A program made the translations under genes and the position numbers. A DNA stretch of 64,000 bases, from the NCBI GenBank assembly GCA_006503535.1, contig QYRS01000006.1, positions 558,001 through 622,000 on the forward strand. The letters are read 5' to 3'. The notes beneath the pieces were generated by a model, which was not told where the DNA came from, searched no databases, and worked only from the letters and a program-made list of their open reading frames with translations. Below are positions 10,521 through 20,949 of the stretch, piece after piece (the stretch's first letter is position 1; every line of letters starts with the position of its first letter). Source of the stretch: Arthrinium phaeospermum. Lineage: Eukaryota > Ascomycota > Sordariomycetes > Amphisphaeriales > Apiosporaceae.

Positions 10521-11489
10521 ATGCATCACGTCACATTCAGCCGGGCCATCGGCCTCCTCGCCGCGACCGCCGCCATGATCCCCTCCGTACCGGCCGCCGG
10601 CCTCCCCGTGCGCATCGTCGACTGGAACATCCGCTACGCGACCTCGAGCCCCGGCCCCAACGAGAAGCCGTGGTGGGACCTGTTCTGTTCTATCACCAAG
10701 AGCCGGTGCCGCCAGCCCCACGTCATCGCGCAGCTCCAGTCCATCGTCGACGGCGCCGAGGGCGCGGCCCCGGGCGCGGCCAGCATCATCGCTCTGCAGG
10801 AGGCGCTGCAGAACCAGGTCGACGACGTGAACAAGGGCCTGGCGGGCGGGACGGGCACGTGGTCGCGCCTGGGCCGGGGCCGCGACGACGGCGACCGCCA
10901 GGGCGAGTTCAACCCCATCTTCTACCGGCCGGACCAGCTGCGGCTCGTGCACGAGGAGATGAAGTGGCTGTCGACGACGCCCGACGCGCCCTCGCTGAGC
11001 TGGGGCGCCGGCAGCCGGCGCGTCGTGGTCGTGGGCGTGTTCGAGCACGTCGCGACGGGCAAGCGCTTCATCCACGCCAACACGCACCTCGACAACGCGA
11101 GCCTGCAGGCGCGCGCCGAGGGGATCAAGGTCGCCGTACAGGTGGTCCAGGCCGTGCGCGACCAGTTTCCCGGACTGGGCGTGACGCTGACGGGCGACTT
11201 CAACTCGGCGCCGGGCGCCAGGGGCGACGGCGACGCGTTCCAGACGCTGGCCGGGCTCGACTTCCTCACCGAGGTGGCCGACGCGCCGGGCGCGCAGAAG
11301 ATCGGGGGCCTCACGACCACCTGGACCGACTTCGGCACGGACGGCATCAGCCGCATCGACTTCGTCTGGCTCGGGCCCAATAAGGAGAATCTCACGACGG
11401 CGCAGCGCTGGGAGATCCTGGACAACAACGTGGACGGGATGAAGGTTAGCGATCATCGGGCGACGTATGCCGATGTCACTTTTAGCTGA
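10521..11489 (+). CDS. Secreted endonuclease/exonuclease/phosphatase-fold protein
   Basis: A single exon encodes 322 aa. Residues 1-26 form a signal peptide ending in VPAAG. The EEP (DNase I-like) fold motifs appear in order: DWNIR (about 34), ALQE (about 91), ANTHLDN (about 186), TGDFNSAPG (about 225) and SDHRAT (about 310). Metal-binding and catalytic Asn, Glu, Asp and His positions are therefore all present, which suggests an active phosphodiesterase or phosphatase outside the cell. The substrate (nucleic acid, sphingomyelin or phosphoinositide) cannot be told from sequence alone. The gene runs toward the minus-strand gene ending at 11560, leaving only about 70 bases between the stop codons. 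Confidence 0.88.
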   Translation: MHHVTFSRAIGLLAATAAMIPSVPAAGLPVRIVDWNIRYATSSPGPNEKPWWDLFCSITKSRCRQPHVIAQLQSIVDGAEGAAPGAASIIALQEALQNQVDDVNKGLAGGTGTWSRLGRGRDDGDRQGEFNPIFYRPDQLRLVHEEMKWLSTTPDAPSLSWGAGSRRVVVVGVFEHVATGKRFIHANTHLDNASLQARAEGIKVAVQVVQAVRDQFPGLGVTLTGDFNSAPGARGDGDAFQTLAGLDFLTEVADAPGAQKIGGLTTTWTDFGTDGISRIDFVWLGPNKENLTTAQRWEILDNNVDGMKVSDHRATYADVTFS

Positions 11490-11559
11490 TTTCATTACTT
11501 CTTCATTTACGTAAATACATACACAATTTGATTGCTTAATCTATTACTTCCATACTTCT

Positions 11560-12747
11560 TTAGCTCCGTCTGGGTGATCTGGATCGGCTGTGTCGTACGC
11601 CAACCCGCGGCCCCCACCAGTTGGCCGCGTCGTGTCTCGCCACGTAATACTCCCTGCCGCGATCAACACCTTCGCGCTGTCTGTAGCCGCGATCGTCCCG
11701 TGCCCCTGCCGGGCCCGGCCCCGCGGAGGAGGCCCTGCGCGGCCGCGCCATCATCCTCTCCACATCTATCCCAGCACCCGCAGCCGCCGCCCCCATCGTC
11801 GTTGGCACAGCCGCCGTGCCGCGCCGGCTCGACCTGCGATGCGCCATCTTCCGGTGCTCCGTCTCCGCCGCCGCCCGCGCGTCGTAGCCGTGGTCCCCGC
11901 CGCCGCCTCCACCTCCACTGAAACCCGGGGCGTTCTCGTAAAAGAGCCCGTCGTACTTGAAGTCCATGCCCCGGCTCTGCATGACCATGAGCCGCGTCTG
12001 CGTGACCTCGCGCTCCATGCGCCGCAGCATGATCTTGACCACCTTCTCGCCCAGCCGCTTGACGTCGGGCTTGGTGCGCCACCAGATGAAGCGGTGCACA
12101 AAGGAGCACTGGTACAGCGACTCGAGGTCCTCGGGGCCCAGGAACTCGTGCTTGTGGTCGTAGCTCTTCTTGTGCCCGTGCCCGGGGCTCTTGTGCTTGG
12201 GGCCGCCGTACCTGGGTGCCGGTGGTTCGAGGCGCGCGGCGCGGAAGTTCTCCGTGTTCCACGAGTCGTCGCGGTCGAGCTGGTAGGCGGCCGACTCGGC
12301 CAGGTGCACTTCGTCGAGCGGCAGGAGGAAGGGCCGCTCGAGCTCCTTGAACTGCAGCCACAGGTTCTTGAGGGTGTTGTAGTGCAGCAGCAGCGTCTCG
12401 TCCGTGTACGTGAGCGGCAGGAGGACGACCCCTCCCGTCCCATTGCCGCCACTCCCGTCGCCGTTCCCGTTGGCGGCCGCCTCGTGGCGTTTGGCGGCGG
12501 CGCGCAGCTTGTGCTGCTGCTCCTGGGTCAGCCGGCTCTGGCGCATCTGGTGGGTGAGGGCCTCGCGCTCCTCGCTGAGCTGCTGCCGCACGTTGCCGAA
12601 GGCCTCGCGCATCTGCTTGGGCGCTTGGCGGATCGTGGCCACCATGTCGGCGTAGAGGGCGATCAGGTTCAGCAGCGTCAGGGCCGCGCCGAAGGCCCCC
12701 AGGATGAAGTCGGTCAACTCGAGGGAGTCGTTGTCGGAACCGCCCAT
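11560..12747 (-). CDS. Hypothetical protein with one N-terminal membrane segment and SR-rich tail
   Basis: A single exon encodes 395 aa from the methionine at 12747 (MGGSDNDSLELTDF). An in-frame ATG at 12900 would add 51 residues of low-complexity character, so I prefer the shorter start. A hydrophobic segment spans about residues 10-32. A basic helical region rich in Gln and Arg follows. A central domain (about 120-310) contains LLHYNTLKNLWLQFKELERP and SFVHRFIWWRTKPDVKRLGEK. The C-terminus is Gly/Ala-rich, then Arg/Ser-rich, ending SRSRSPRRS. I do not recognise the family; such proteins occur as uncharacterised conserved proteins in Sordariomycetes. It is convergent with the secreted EEP gene. 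Confidence 0.75.
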   Translation of the reverse strand: MGGSDNDSLELTDFILGAFGAALTLLNLIALYADMVATIRQAPKQMREAFGNVRQQLSEEREALTHQMRQSRLTQEQQHKLRAAAKRHEAAANGNGDGSGGNGTGGVVLLPLTYTDETLLLHYNTLKNLWLQFKELERPFLLPLDEVHLAESAAYQLDRDDSWNTENFRAARLEPPAPRYGGPKHKSPGHGHKKSYDHKHEFLGPEDLESLYQCSFVHRFIWWRTKPDVKRLGEKVVKIMLRRMEREVTQTRLMVMQSRGMDFKYDGLFYENAPGFSGGGGGGGDHGYDARAAAETEHRKMAHRRSSRRGTAAVPTTMGAAAAGAGIDVERMMARPRRASSAGPGPAGARDDRGYRQREGVDRGREYYVARHDAANWWGPRVGVRHSRSRSPRRS

Positions 12748-12900
12748 CTCTTGTGTTATGTCCTCCTCGTTTTTAGAGACTCGAGTCAAGCCCAAGTCAG
12801 AGTTCGCGCGCAGTGTCTGTTGGTGATGCACGCGCTGTTGTGGTTGTGCTGTATTGGATGGTTTGGTTGGGTGAGAAGCAAGCCGATTGCACCAGGCCAC

Positions 12901-15900
12901 AGCGAGAAGAATGGTGCCTTCAAGTCTATTTTAAAGGTCGACATGTTGGCGGTGGGCATTTCCCCCATTTAATGAGACTTTCTGCCTGCCGCCCGAGTGA
13001 ACACTCCCTTTTGCCTGCTGATGCGACCAGTCAGATGGGAGGGAGTGCGAGTGCAGATGCCCCAATCATCAATCAGCTGACGGCTGTTTTGGGAGGGTGT
13101 GACTGCCACTAGCACCCCCAGCCAGCCAATCAGCGGGGTTCGCCCCATCTCAGGAGAGTCACCACCAAAAATGTGTGACCTCGCTCTCCTGCGGCGTGCA
13201 CTCGGTCAAAAACTTCGCCTCTTTTTTGAGATCTTGATCGCTTATGTTTCGATTCACCAAGACTCGGTTTGGTCTGTAACATGATGACCGTGCGTCGTCA
13301 TGCCAAAGGCTTGCGAGCCAGGCCAACTTGAAGCGCTGTTAGAGGAAGCTCTCCGTGTTTAGGATCGGGGAGCGCATACATTGGGATGATCGCCGATTGA
13401 TTGACTGAACCGTGGTATATATTGATATCAATTTTGAAGCAATGCAGAGAAGAACATGTTGGATCACTAGGGCGTGCTCGATGTTACGCAAGTGCTACGG
13501 CATCAGAGCCTCACGTTTCTCTGTACCAGTGACTGACCTGGTGAGTCACAACGAGACACAGAAACCCTTTTCTTTTCTAAATATATTCAAGCGATGATAC
13601 TCAAGTCAACGCGGCGGGTAGGCGGCACAGATTAGACTACCGAAAAAGGTAAAACTACAGCACAGTAGATGCTGGATGGCGACCAGGTCTTGGATTTGGC
13701 AATGTCTAATGACATCATGAGGCAACGATTTCTCTCGAGAGAGGATAATTTGGGATAGCCGCCGGTGCCTTCAGCTGCTGATAGCCGTTCAATCCTTAGC
13801 ACTGGTAGAAACAGTCCAAGATAGACGAGGTCTTGACCCAGATCCAAGACACGATGCAGAACAGGTTTCCAGAAGCTTCTGACACCTAGAAATGAAACAG
13901 TCTCATAGCCACCGACTTGCGTAGACAAATAAAGCCATTTTACACGAGCAGGCTGGCTAACGTCCACCTTAGCACAAATATAACCCTAGCAAACCTCAAC
14001 TTTCCCGTCTTGGTCAACTCGACTGTTATGTAAGTAGGTTTCTACAGGTAATCGGACTCCCAGTCTAACATGGGATACCATCTGCATCATGCCATGGGCC
14101 ATTGTACGAGAAGCTCGATCGGCCGTATTCACTTCTTACACCAAATCCCAACTAGGAAGTCAATGGTAGGTACATTCTCGCCGATAGGGTGGGGAGCATG
14201 GAGCTTCTCATATACCAGAAGGAGACTGCCCGTCAGTCTTTCAACGCCATGCTTCGTGCCATGGGCAGTAGAGTCGCCAAAGATCAGATAGAGAAGATTG
14301 CGCATTGATCTCTCTGTTGGGCGATACCGGAAAGCAACGTCTGAGATTGGGGTCTCTTCAATAACGCCTGATCAAACCACCTGTGCAACTGCTTCCAAAG
14401 CACCAAATCCAGCTGGCACGTAGAAATTGCCAATCTATACCTCTCTGGTGTTAGCAGGTACCTCATGTGATTAGGCTGATTTCAACACGGAGACTTGCGC
14501 TTACCAATGTACACCTGCATGTAGGCTTGGAACCCAGGTTGGTTCTGTTCGCTCTTGCAGACGCCAGATGGCAGCCGCGTCCCCTTTTTGTGAGCCAGGA
14601 CGACCGCTTTACCAAACGTGCGGGAAAAGCTATGACTCAACGTAGGTGACCAATAATATGACTGACGGATGCTTCAAGTGTGCTCCGGGCACGGGATCAG
14701 TAACCAGCACATTCCCCAGGGGAAGGCTGGCCTTGCTTCAATATCAAGTGTATGCAGTCGAAAGCCGTTCTCTACCAAGTAACTAATGCAACAGCCTGTG
14801 TTGATGATAGTAGAATGTAGTAATATGGCAATGCGATCTTGGTCGCACCTCGTTGCGATATACTTGTGAAGTCATCACCAACCTCCATCACATGAAATAC
14901 TCCAGCTCGAGGCGGTTCCCTCCCAGTAACAGATAGTGCACATCGTCACTTGCGTCATGCCATTGTGCGACTGAAGCTTCTTTCCGCTCTTGTGTTTGCA
15001 GATACAGGTAGCCCCAGGCTGCACTTGGATGCCTGGCGGGAGTCCCACACTGAGTATCGTTCCTTCCCTTTCGTTACCGCATTTGCTTGCGGCAGCCCAC
15101 GCTAGCCAGACCAAAGGGGCAGAACCAAACCGCGATATGAGGCCGTAGCTTCCTCCTAGATGTAATTGCAGACGGCAAACGCGTCATGTGTCCTCGCTCT
15201 GCCGGCCAAGCGCGGTCAGCCCTGGGCCAGTGGCCGGTATAAATGCGTCTTCTCTTCCCCTCGATTCTTCCTCACTTCCCTTCCTCTCTCATCATCCCCC
15301 ATCTCTCATCTCCAATCCATCTCACCATCTCTCCATTCCGTGCCACTACACTGATTTCCCCTGGCGTGACTTGATCAAGTGTTCTTGTCGTGTCGGTCTT
15401 CCCGAACCCCACATCTCGATGATTTTGGTTCTTGACTCAATAGTCTTGGATCGATTGATATGTGGGAGATCAATCACTCGCAGTATGAAACCTTTTCGAC
15501 GGCTTCGGCCAGTTCGTGTCGTTCAGGCATCCACTTCCGGGACATTTCAGCAAGTATTATGCTGTGCTCAGTAGCTAGTCGCTGTAGATAGATTTGAATG
15601 AAGCTTGTATTCGAGGTTGTGGGTTGTTGTGCAATACTTGTTCTTTGCTGATACACATATGCACCCATGACGACGCTGTACAAACTGGAATTGATGCACG
15701 CAAATATTTGTGATTTTATCAATGACCAGCCGGTGTTCTCCATCGATAACATCGTGCAATGTAAACACAGTTCCATCCAGGTGGTGATTTGGGCTTAGGT
15801 GCACCCGCATGTGTCGTAGTGAAATTGGTTTTGCTTCGCTTCACCTTGCGATGGGAGTTGGACCAAAGGAATCATGGAAATCGTTGCGATTCGCCAATGT

Positions 15901-16077
15901 TGGGCATCTTGAAAAGTTAGATAGAGACAGACTCTGGCGACCACATCACAGCATAGCACCAATAAAGTTGCGATTGCATATGCTGCTTCAATACCAATTG
16001 GAATTGCACATGGGCGAGCTGGACTACCTACTTCCTATGAATGTAAAGGCGCACTTGCACCAAGCTTCTAGTGGTAG
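12901..16077. other. Accessory intergenic stretch with possible gene remnants
   Basis: No intact gene is seen. A minus-strand open stretch of about 100 codons (15180-14875) lacks an ATG but ends in a Cys-rich part with CIC, CTIC and SC motifs; it could be the last exon of a small secreted protein or a remnant. A promoter-like block lies at 15236-15345. Composition is less GC-rich than in the flanking genes. Confidence 0.35.
15236..15345 (+). promoter_or_regulatory. Promoter-like block: TATA box and CT-rich tract without a following gene
   Basis: A TATAAAT box at about 15238 is followed by roughly 90 bases dominated by C and T, the usual look of a strongly expressed filamentous-fungal promoter and 5' UTR. 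No credible coding exon follows on the plus strand. It may serve a lost or degenerate gene. Confidence 0.35.
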
Positions 16078-16625
16078 ACTCAGAAATAAAGCACATTGAT
16101 GTCTGTTTCCCAAAGGATGAAGGGAATTCCAGATGAGTGCACAGCTTCATCATTGTCCTGTTGTTTTGTTGGTAACGGTCTGGCCCTGAATCTGCATGTG
16201 GCAACCGGGTCTGGTCCTAAGAAGCCACTGCATGAACTTGTTTGATGTAGCGAGGACGTTGACAAAGGACCGGAGCCATTTGACGATGGAACCGGTGACT
16301 TCCAGTGCCACGTCCTCGAGAGTCAGTGTGAGATAATAGAAGAGGCTCAAGCAATAGATGACAATCATTGCCTCGGTTCCGACGACGTTGGCCAAAATCA
16401 CAGCTTAGCTGAGAAGGCCTTTCCGTACGAAGGATTTGTGAAAGATCCATGAGGAGGGAAAGGAAAGAATTGAGAGAGCAGTGCAGGCAGGTGCTGCCTG
16501 TTTTAAGTCTGCCTTGAGGATTGAAGTGGGTCTGCTGCTCTTACTTCCCCCCTGAATTGGTTGAGCACAAGCAATCGTTCAATTGAACCACACAGCGCCA
16601 GGATGCAAAAATTGCACTTCAAAGC
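16078..16625 (-). repeat. Small repeated gene or element, copy A (with promoter-like 5' end)
   Basis: This is one of two direct copies (the other at 16785-17290), with a partial third at about 21110-21430. A block at 16078-16159 matches 16785-16867 at roughly 88 percent by eye, and shorter matching blocks continue to about 16600. Read on the minus strand, copy A has a CCAAT-like box, an AGGGGGG element, a TTAAAA box and a CT-rich leader just before an ATG at 16450. Possible products are 77 aa from 16450, or 83 aa from 16401 with a hydrophobic first third (VIYCLSLFYYLTLTL). Neither is conserved in copy B. It could be a decayed small gene or a non-coding transcript. Confidence 0.45.
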
Positions 16626-16784
16626 ATGTACAGGCATCGAATGGAATGTATTAGCTTCAGCAACGTGATGAATCCAGACTTTGAGCGGACTGTCTGGTGG
16701 CTACCAACTACCTATAATGTATCAAGTGTGAAATCAATTGATGGAACAGCCCACTGGGCTTGTACAATCCGCATCCGGTTTCGG

Positions 16785-17290
16785 GACTCAGAAATAGCAC
16801 CCATGATTTCTGTTACCCCAAGGATGAAGGGAATTTCAGACGAGTGCACAGCTTCATCATTGTCCTTGTATGCACTCCAACTCATGCATTAATCCTTTGA
16901 ATGTAAAGAGGGAAGAAGCTACAAGACCAGGTCCATTTGACGATAGACCTGGTGTTCCTTGTGCGACGCCCTCGACTCGAGTCAGTGTGTATGTAGTGAG
17001 AGTCTCAATACCGTGTGATGGCAATCATTGCCTCATCCAATGCCACCTCTCGCCCAGCTGCAGCGCGGTGTTTCTTGTTCTGGAGGAAGAAGAGGAAGGA
17101 GAAATGAATCAGGTATGACCACTTGCCCTCTTTTAAACTTGTCTGGAGCTTGAGAGGCCCCGCTTATTCTACTCCCCCCTTTGATCGGATCATAGGAAGC
17201 ACCAGCAACAGCACACCCATACAATCGAATTCCACAGCGCCAAAAAGTAGAAGCTTTGGTGGTCAATGGCAGCCACTGCAATTTCTGTAG
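16785..17290 (-). repeat. Small repeated gene or element, copy B (degenerate)
   Basis: A diverged direct copy of 16078-16625. Shared blocks include ACTCAGAAATA, GGATGAAGGGAATT, GAGTGCACAGCTTCATC, CCATTTGACGAT, CAATCATTGCCTC and a C-run followed by GAT, and CACAGCGCCA near the far end. On the minus strand it keeps an AGGGGGG element and a TTTAAAA box, but the frame matching copy A hits a stop within seven codons of the equivalent ATG. Confidence 0.45.
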
Positions 17291-17818
17291 CATTAGGAAC
17301 AGTGCACCCTCTCGTTCCGCCAAGCCACGAGTGATCACGACGCAGTTCGGCAAAGGGTACATGTTCAATGGTGTGCAGCCCATTACCAGTCCACTGGTAC
17401 TTCAGTTGAGATCAAACCTCCAAGAACACCTGCGCATTCTGAAAATGCAGGTAATTGACCCAACTCTACCTGGAGGAGAACCTCACCGCCCTCTATCAAC
17501 CTGGGCACTCGCCAAGCCCATGTATGTAGGGTCCCTTTTAGGCGCATGCGTTGGTCCAGAAGATCAACCGCGGAGGAATTTCAGAACCAACTGGTTGGAT
17601 CGGAATGCAGACCATTCAAACCAGATACGTTACAGCAGAGACTGGTTCGATAACACATGTTTCCCAAGAGGGGTAACATGTAAGGGGTATTGGGACGAAG
17701 ACCATATATCACCCCACTCTTCAGGCTCGAACACAATGTTCTCTTTTTCTTCCCGGAAACAGTTGCTTTGCCTTTCGCAATCTGATTTTCGGAAACCTTG
17801 TGCATATCTCACAAGTCT
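17291..17818. other. Promoter region of the GMC oxidoreductase gene
   Basis: No gene is seen. The stretch separates repeat copy B from the start of the GMC oxidoreductase and presumably holds its promoter. I could not assign a specific site. Confidence 0.4.
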
Positions 17819-19819
17819 ATGATGGGCTTGTACACGAGACTACCCGACAGCATCAATGAGGTGGACGTGATCATAGCTGGAGGTAAGTGCAATTTGGGAA
17901 ATCCAACGGGCAAAGGGAATCAGTCTGCTGACAGACCGCAAAAGGGGGAGCTGCAGGCTGCATCGTTGCCTCGAGACTGGCGGATGCCGATCGGGATCTG
18001 TCCGTTCTGGTCATTGAGAGCGGCAAGAACAATTGCCATGAGCCGAGGGTGCTGCACCCGGCCTTGTGGCAAAGTCACATAGCGCCGGGCAATGAGTTCA
18101 CCCAGTTCTACCAGGGCCCCGAGTCGGACCATATGGCTGGCCGACGAGGCTTCGTCCCAACTGCCCATGTCCTGGGCGGAGGGTCATCGATCAACACGGC
18201 CTTGTACAGCCGTGCAGTCAGGTCTGACTTTGATTCGTGGAACATGCCGGGATGGTCTGCTGAGGATGTGTTGCCCTACATGAAAAAGGTATTCTATTCA
18301 TCGGTAGAAATTATGGCCCTTGTTGCCCGAAGCTAAAGTCTCTCCAGCTCGAGATGTACCACGGCCCCGGACCAAGAGATCGCCACGGCTATGACGGCCC
18401 TATGCAAGTTTCCGGTGGCACTTTTCGCTCAACCAGGCTGGAGAACGACTTCATCGCGGCTCTCGGTCAAGTGGGCTGGCCGGAGCTCGAGGACAACAAC
18501 GACCTCGACAGCGTCAACGGCGTCATGCGGGCCCTGCGCTACGTCGATCCCCTCGGCCGACGACAGGATACAGCCCACATGTATCTGCACCCTCTGCTCC
18601 AAGACGGCAAGCACCCCAACTTGCACGTGCTGGTGGAGACGCAGGTCGAGCGCGTCTTGGTCGAGAAAGGCACAGCGGTTGGCGTGGTCCACAGGGCCAA
18701 CCCAGCCTTTCAACCGTCGGCAGATGGTGCCAAGCCCCCATCTCGAACCACCAAAGCAAAACGGATGGTCATTCTCGCAGGGGGGCCTTTTGGGTCTCCG
18801 CTTCTGCTCGAGAGGTCTGGCATCGGGAAGCCGCAGGTTCTGGACCGTGCCGGTGTTCCTCTGGTCACCAACCTACCTGGAGTTGGGCACGACTATCTTG
18901 ACAACCATGGCATGATGTACGCTTACAAGTCGAGCCTTGGGCCAAACGAAACAGTAGATGGACTCAATGCAGGCAGGTTGGATCCCGCGACGTTGATTGC
19001 GAACGGCGACAAGTTGCTTGGATGGAACTCGTGCGATGCGCAAGCCAAGCTGCGGCCCACAGATGCCGATATTGCCAAGCTGGGTCCTGAGTTCCAAAAG
19101 TCCTGGGAGAGAGACTTTAGCCAAGTCCCGGATAAACCGTTGATGATGTTGTCTCCAGTTGCTGGGCGAGTTAGTCTTTTCCCGCAGTATATCGGGCAAG
19201 TTCTCTGACCATATGCAGTTTTCCTGGAGACCCAAGATCGATCCCTGTTGGCCAGTATTTTAGCATTGTCACCTTCAGCTTGCATCCGTACTCCCGTGGC
19301 CACTTGCACATCACAGGTCCAAGCATTGACGACCCGCCTGATTTTGATCCAGCCGTGGCCTCCGACCCTCACGGCCTAGACATCAAGAACCACGTCTGGA
19401 TGTACAAGAAGCAGCGCGAAGTGGCGCGACGCATGGCGGTATACCGAGGCGAGTTCGAAGGCTGGCACCCGTCCTTCCCAGAGAGCTCCAAAGCCTACGA
19501 GGCTCCGTCCGCCTACCCTCCCATCGACGATGTACAAGACATTGAGTACTCGGCCGAGGACGACGAGATCATCGAGCAGTGGATGCGGGACCATATCAAC
19601 TCGATCTGGCACCCCATGGGCACCTGCAAGATGGCCCCGCGCGAGCAGCACGGGGTCGTCGATTCGTCGCTGGGCGTCTACGGCGTTAAGGGGCTGAAGG
19701 TCGCCGACTTGAGCGTCTGCCCGCGAACCCCCAGTGCCAACTGTGTCAACACCGCCATGACGATTGCCGAGAAAGCAGCAGATATATTCGGTCAAGAACT
19801 TGGGCTTCGCAAGAATTAG
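17819..19819 (+). CDS. Alcohol-oxidase-like GMC family FAD oxidoreductase
   Basis: Four exons are read: 17819-17882, 17945-18288, 18348-19165 and 19219-19819, giving 608 aa. The N-terminus carries the FAD-binding Rossmann motif AGGGAAG (residues 20-26), split by intron 1. Further GMC signatures are HVLGGGSSINTALYSRA, PYSRGHLHITGP, SIWHPMGTC (catalytic His, about residue 540) and the C-terminal PSANCVNTAMTIAEKAA. The order of blocks, including WMYKKQREVARRM, follows fungal alcohol (methanol) oxidase rather than glucose oxidase. There is no signal peptide and the C-terminus (LRKN) is not a peroxisomal PTS1. It probably oxidises a small alcohol to an aldehyde with H2O2; the substrate is unknown. 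Intron 3 (19166-19218) needs a GC-AG splice (GCGAGT donor, CTGAC branch, TGCAG acceptor) to keep the conserved block GFPGDPRSIPVGQY in frame. Confidence 0.88.
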
Positions 19820-20249
19820 GTATTGTCTCGCTTCTTCAGTCGCCTTCGCTTATGAGGCAGTCACCTCATTTGTAAGTGTTACAGGCACTGCGTGGAGAGG
19901 GAGGTTCCACTCTTTTGGCACACGCCTTGAGGTTTGACAACTGCAGCACCGTCGTTGGAGAGAGCGGGGTTTGGCTGTGCTGCCCAAACGTGCAACAGGA
20001 TAACATGGGTAATAATTTTAGAGATAACAATATGGCAATGCAATGGGCCAGAATAGCAACTCGAGCATAAGACACTCCAATTAGATTGCCGCGATTCTTC
20101 GAATTGACATCACCATGACGCTTTTTGCATTGATGCGGATCCGAGCAGCACCGCAATTCGGCCCCACCGCAGTTTGACAAGATATCATCTCATCCCATCT
20201 TCTACGAGTCAACCCACCTCCCCTCCCTCTCCCCTCAAGCAATCCCAAA
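19820..20249. other. Intergenic
   Basis: About 430 bases lie between the GMC oxidoreductase and the ABM-type gene. No gene or structured element is seen. The right end is the promoter of the next gene. Confidence 0.45.
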
Positions 20250-20279
20250 CAAACAAACAAACAAACAAACAAACAAACC
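20250..20279. repeat. (CAAA)n microsatellite in a 5' UTR
   Basis: About seven tandem CAAA units end a few bases before the ATG at 20283, which sits in a strong CCACCATGG context. Confidence 0.85.
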
Positions 20280-20282
20280 ACC

Positions 20283-20949
20283 ATGGCCGGCCCCGTCACC
20301 GAACTCGTCGACTTCGCCCTCCCGCCCTCGGCGGACCTCGCCGCGGCTTTCCCGGCCGCCTGCGCGACCCTGACGCAGCAGCCCGGCTGCCGCGCCGCCC
20401 GCTACTCGCGCCACCACGAGGACGCGGCCCGGCTGACCATGTTCGTCGACTGGGACTCGGTGGCCGCGCACGAGGCCTACCGCGCCAACACGGTCGTCTA
20501 CGACCCCTTCTACGCGGCGCTCGCGCCCTACAGCACTACGGCCCCCTCGCTGTACCACGTCGCCCTCGACCCGCCCGGAAAAGGCGGCGTCCTGGATGTG
20601 GCGCCCGCCGTCGAGGTGCTGCACGTGCACTTCCCCGTCGACTACTCGCCGGAGCAGCAGCGGGCGACGGTGCGGACGATTCGCGAGTTCTTTGCGGTTT
20701 CGGAGAAGGCCGCCGGAAAGGAGGGGATGGATCTGCTGGTCGGAGCCCCGACGCTCGGCTGGGCGGTCGAGGAGAGGGTGTTCAAGGAGGAGAAGGCGGG
20801 TGCTGGTCGTCATGATTGGCTGGAAGAGCGTCGAGGCGCACATGCAGTACCGCGACACCGAGGCGTTCCGCGAGAGCATCGGGATGATTCGCGGGCTGGA
20901 GGGGCTGAAGGGGCTTGGTGTGTATCATGTTGCTTGTGCGAAGGCTTAG
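20283..20949 (+). CDS. ABM/dimeric alpha-beta barrel protein, apparent +1 frameshift
   Basis: The frame starting MAGPVTELVDFAL runs to about 20797. Homologous-looking sequence then continues one frame over, from GTG at 20800 to the stop at 20949 (VLVVMIGWKSVEAHM and onward, ending HVACAKA). One extra G in the GGG at 20798-20800 explains the shift. Without it the product is about 221 aa with two similar halves: residues about 1-90 with MFVDWDSVAAHEAYR, and about 115-221 with GWKSVEAHMQYR. This tandem layout is typical of fungal antibiotic-biosynthesis-monooxygenase-like (ABM) barrels. There is no signal peptide. The enzymatic role is unknown. No intron can replace the shift, since no GT...AG pair of normal length fits. 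Confidence 0.75.

Noticed and set aside
10428..11495. 355-codon open frame opposite the EEP gene
   Set aside because: It is antisense to a gene with clear motifs. High GC at third positions keeps the opposite strand open.
11590..12972. 460-codon plus-strand open frame
   Set aside because: It is antisense to the minus-strand hypothetical gene, and its Leu/Val/Arg-rich composition is typical of a GC-driven shadow frame.
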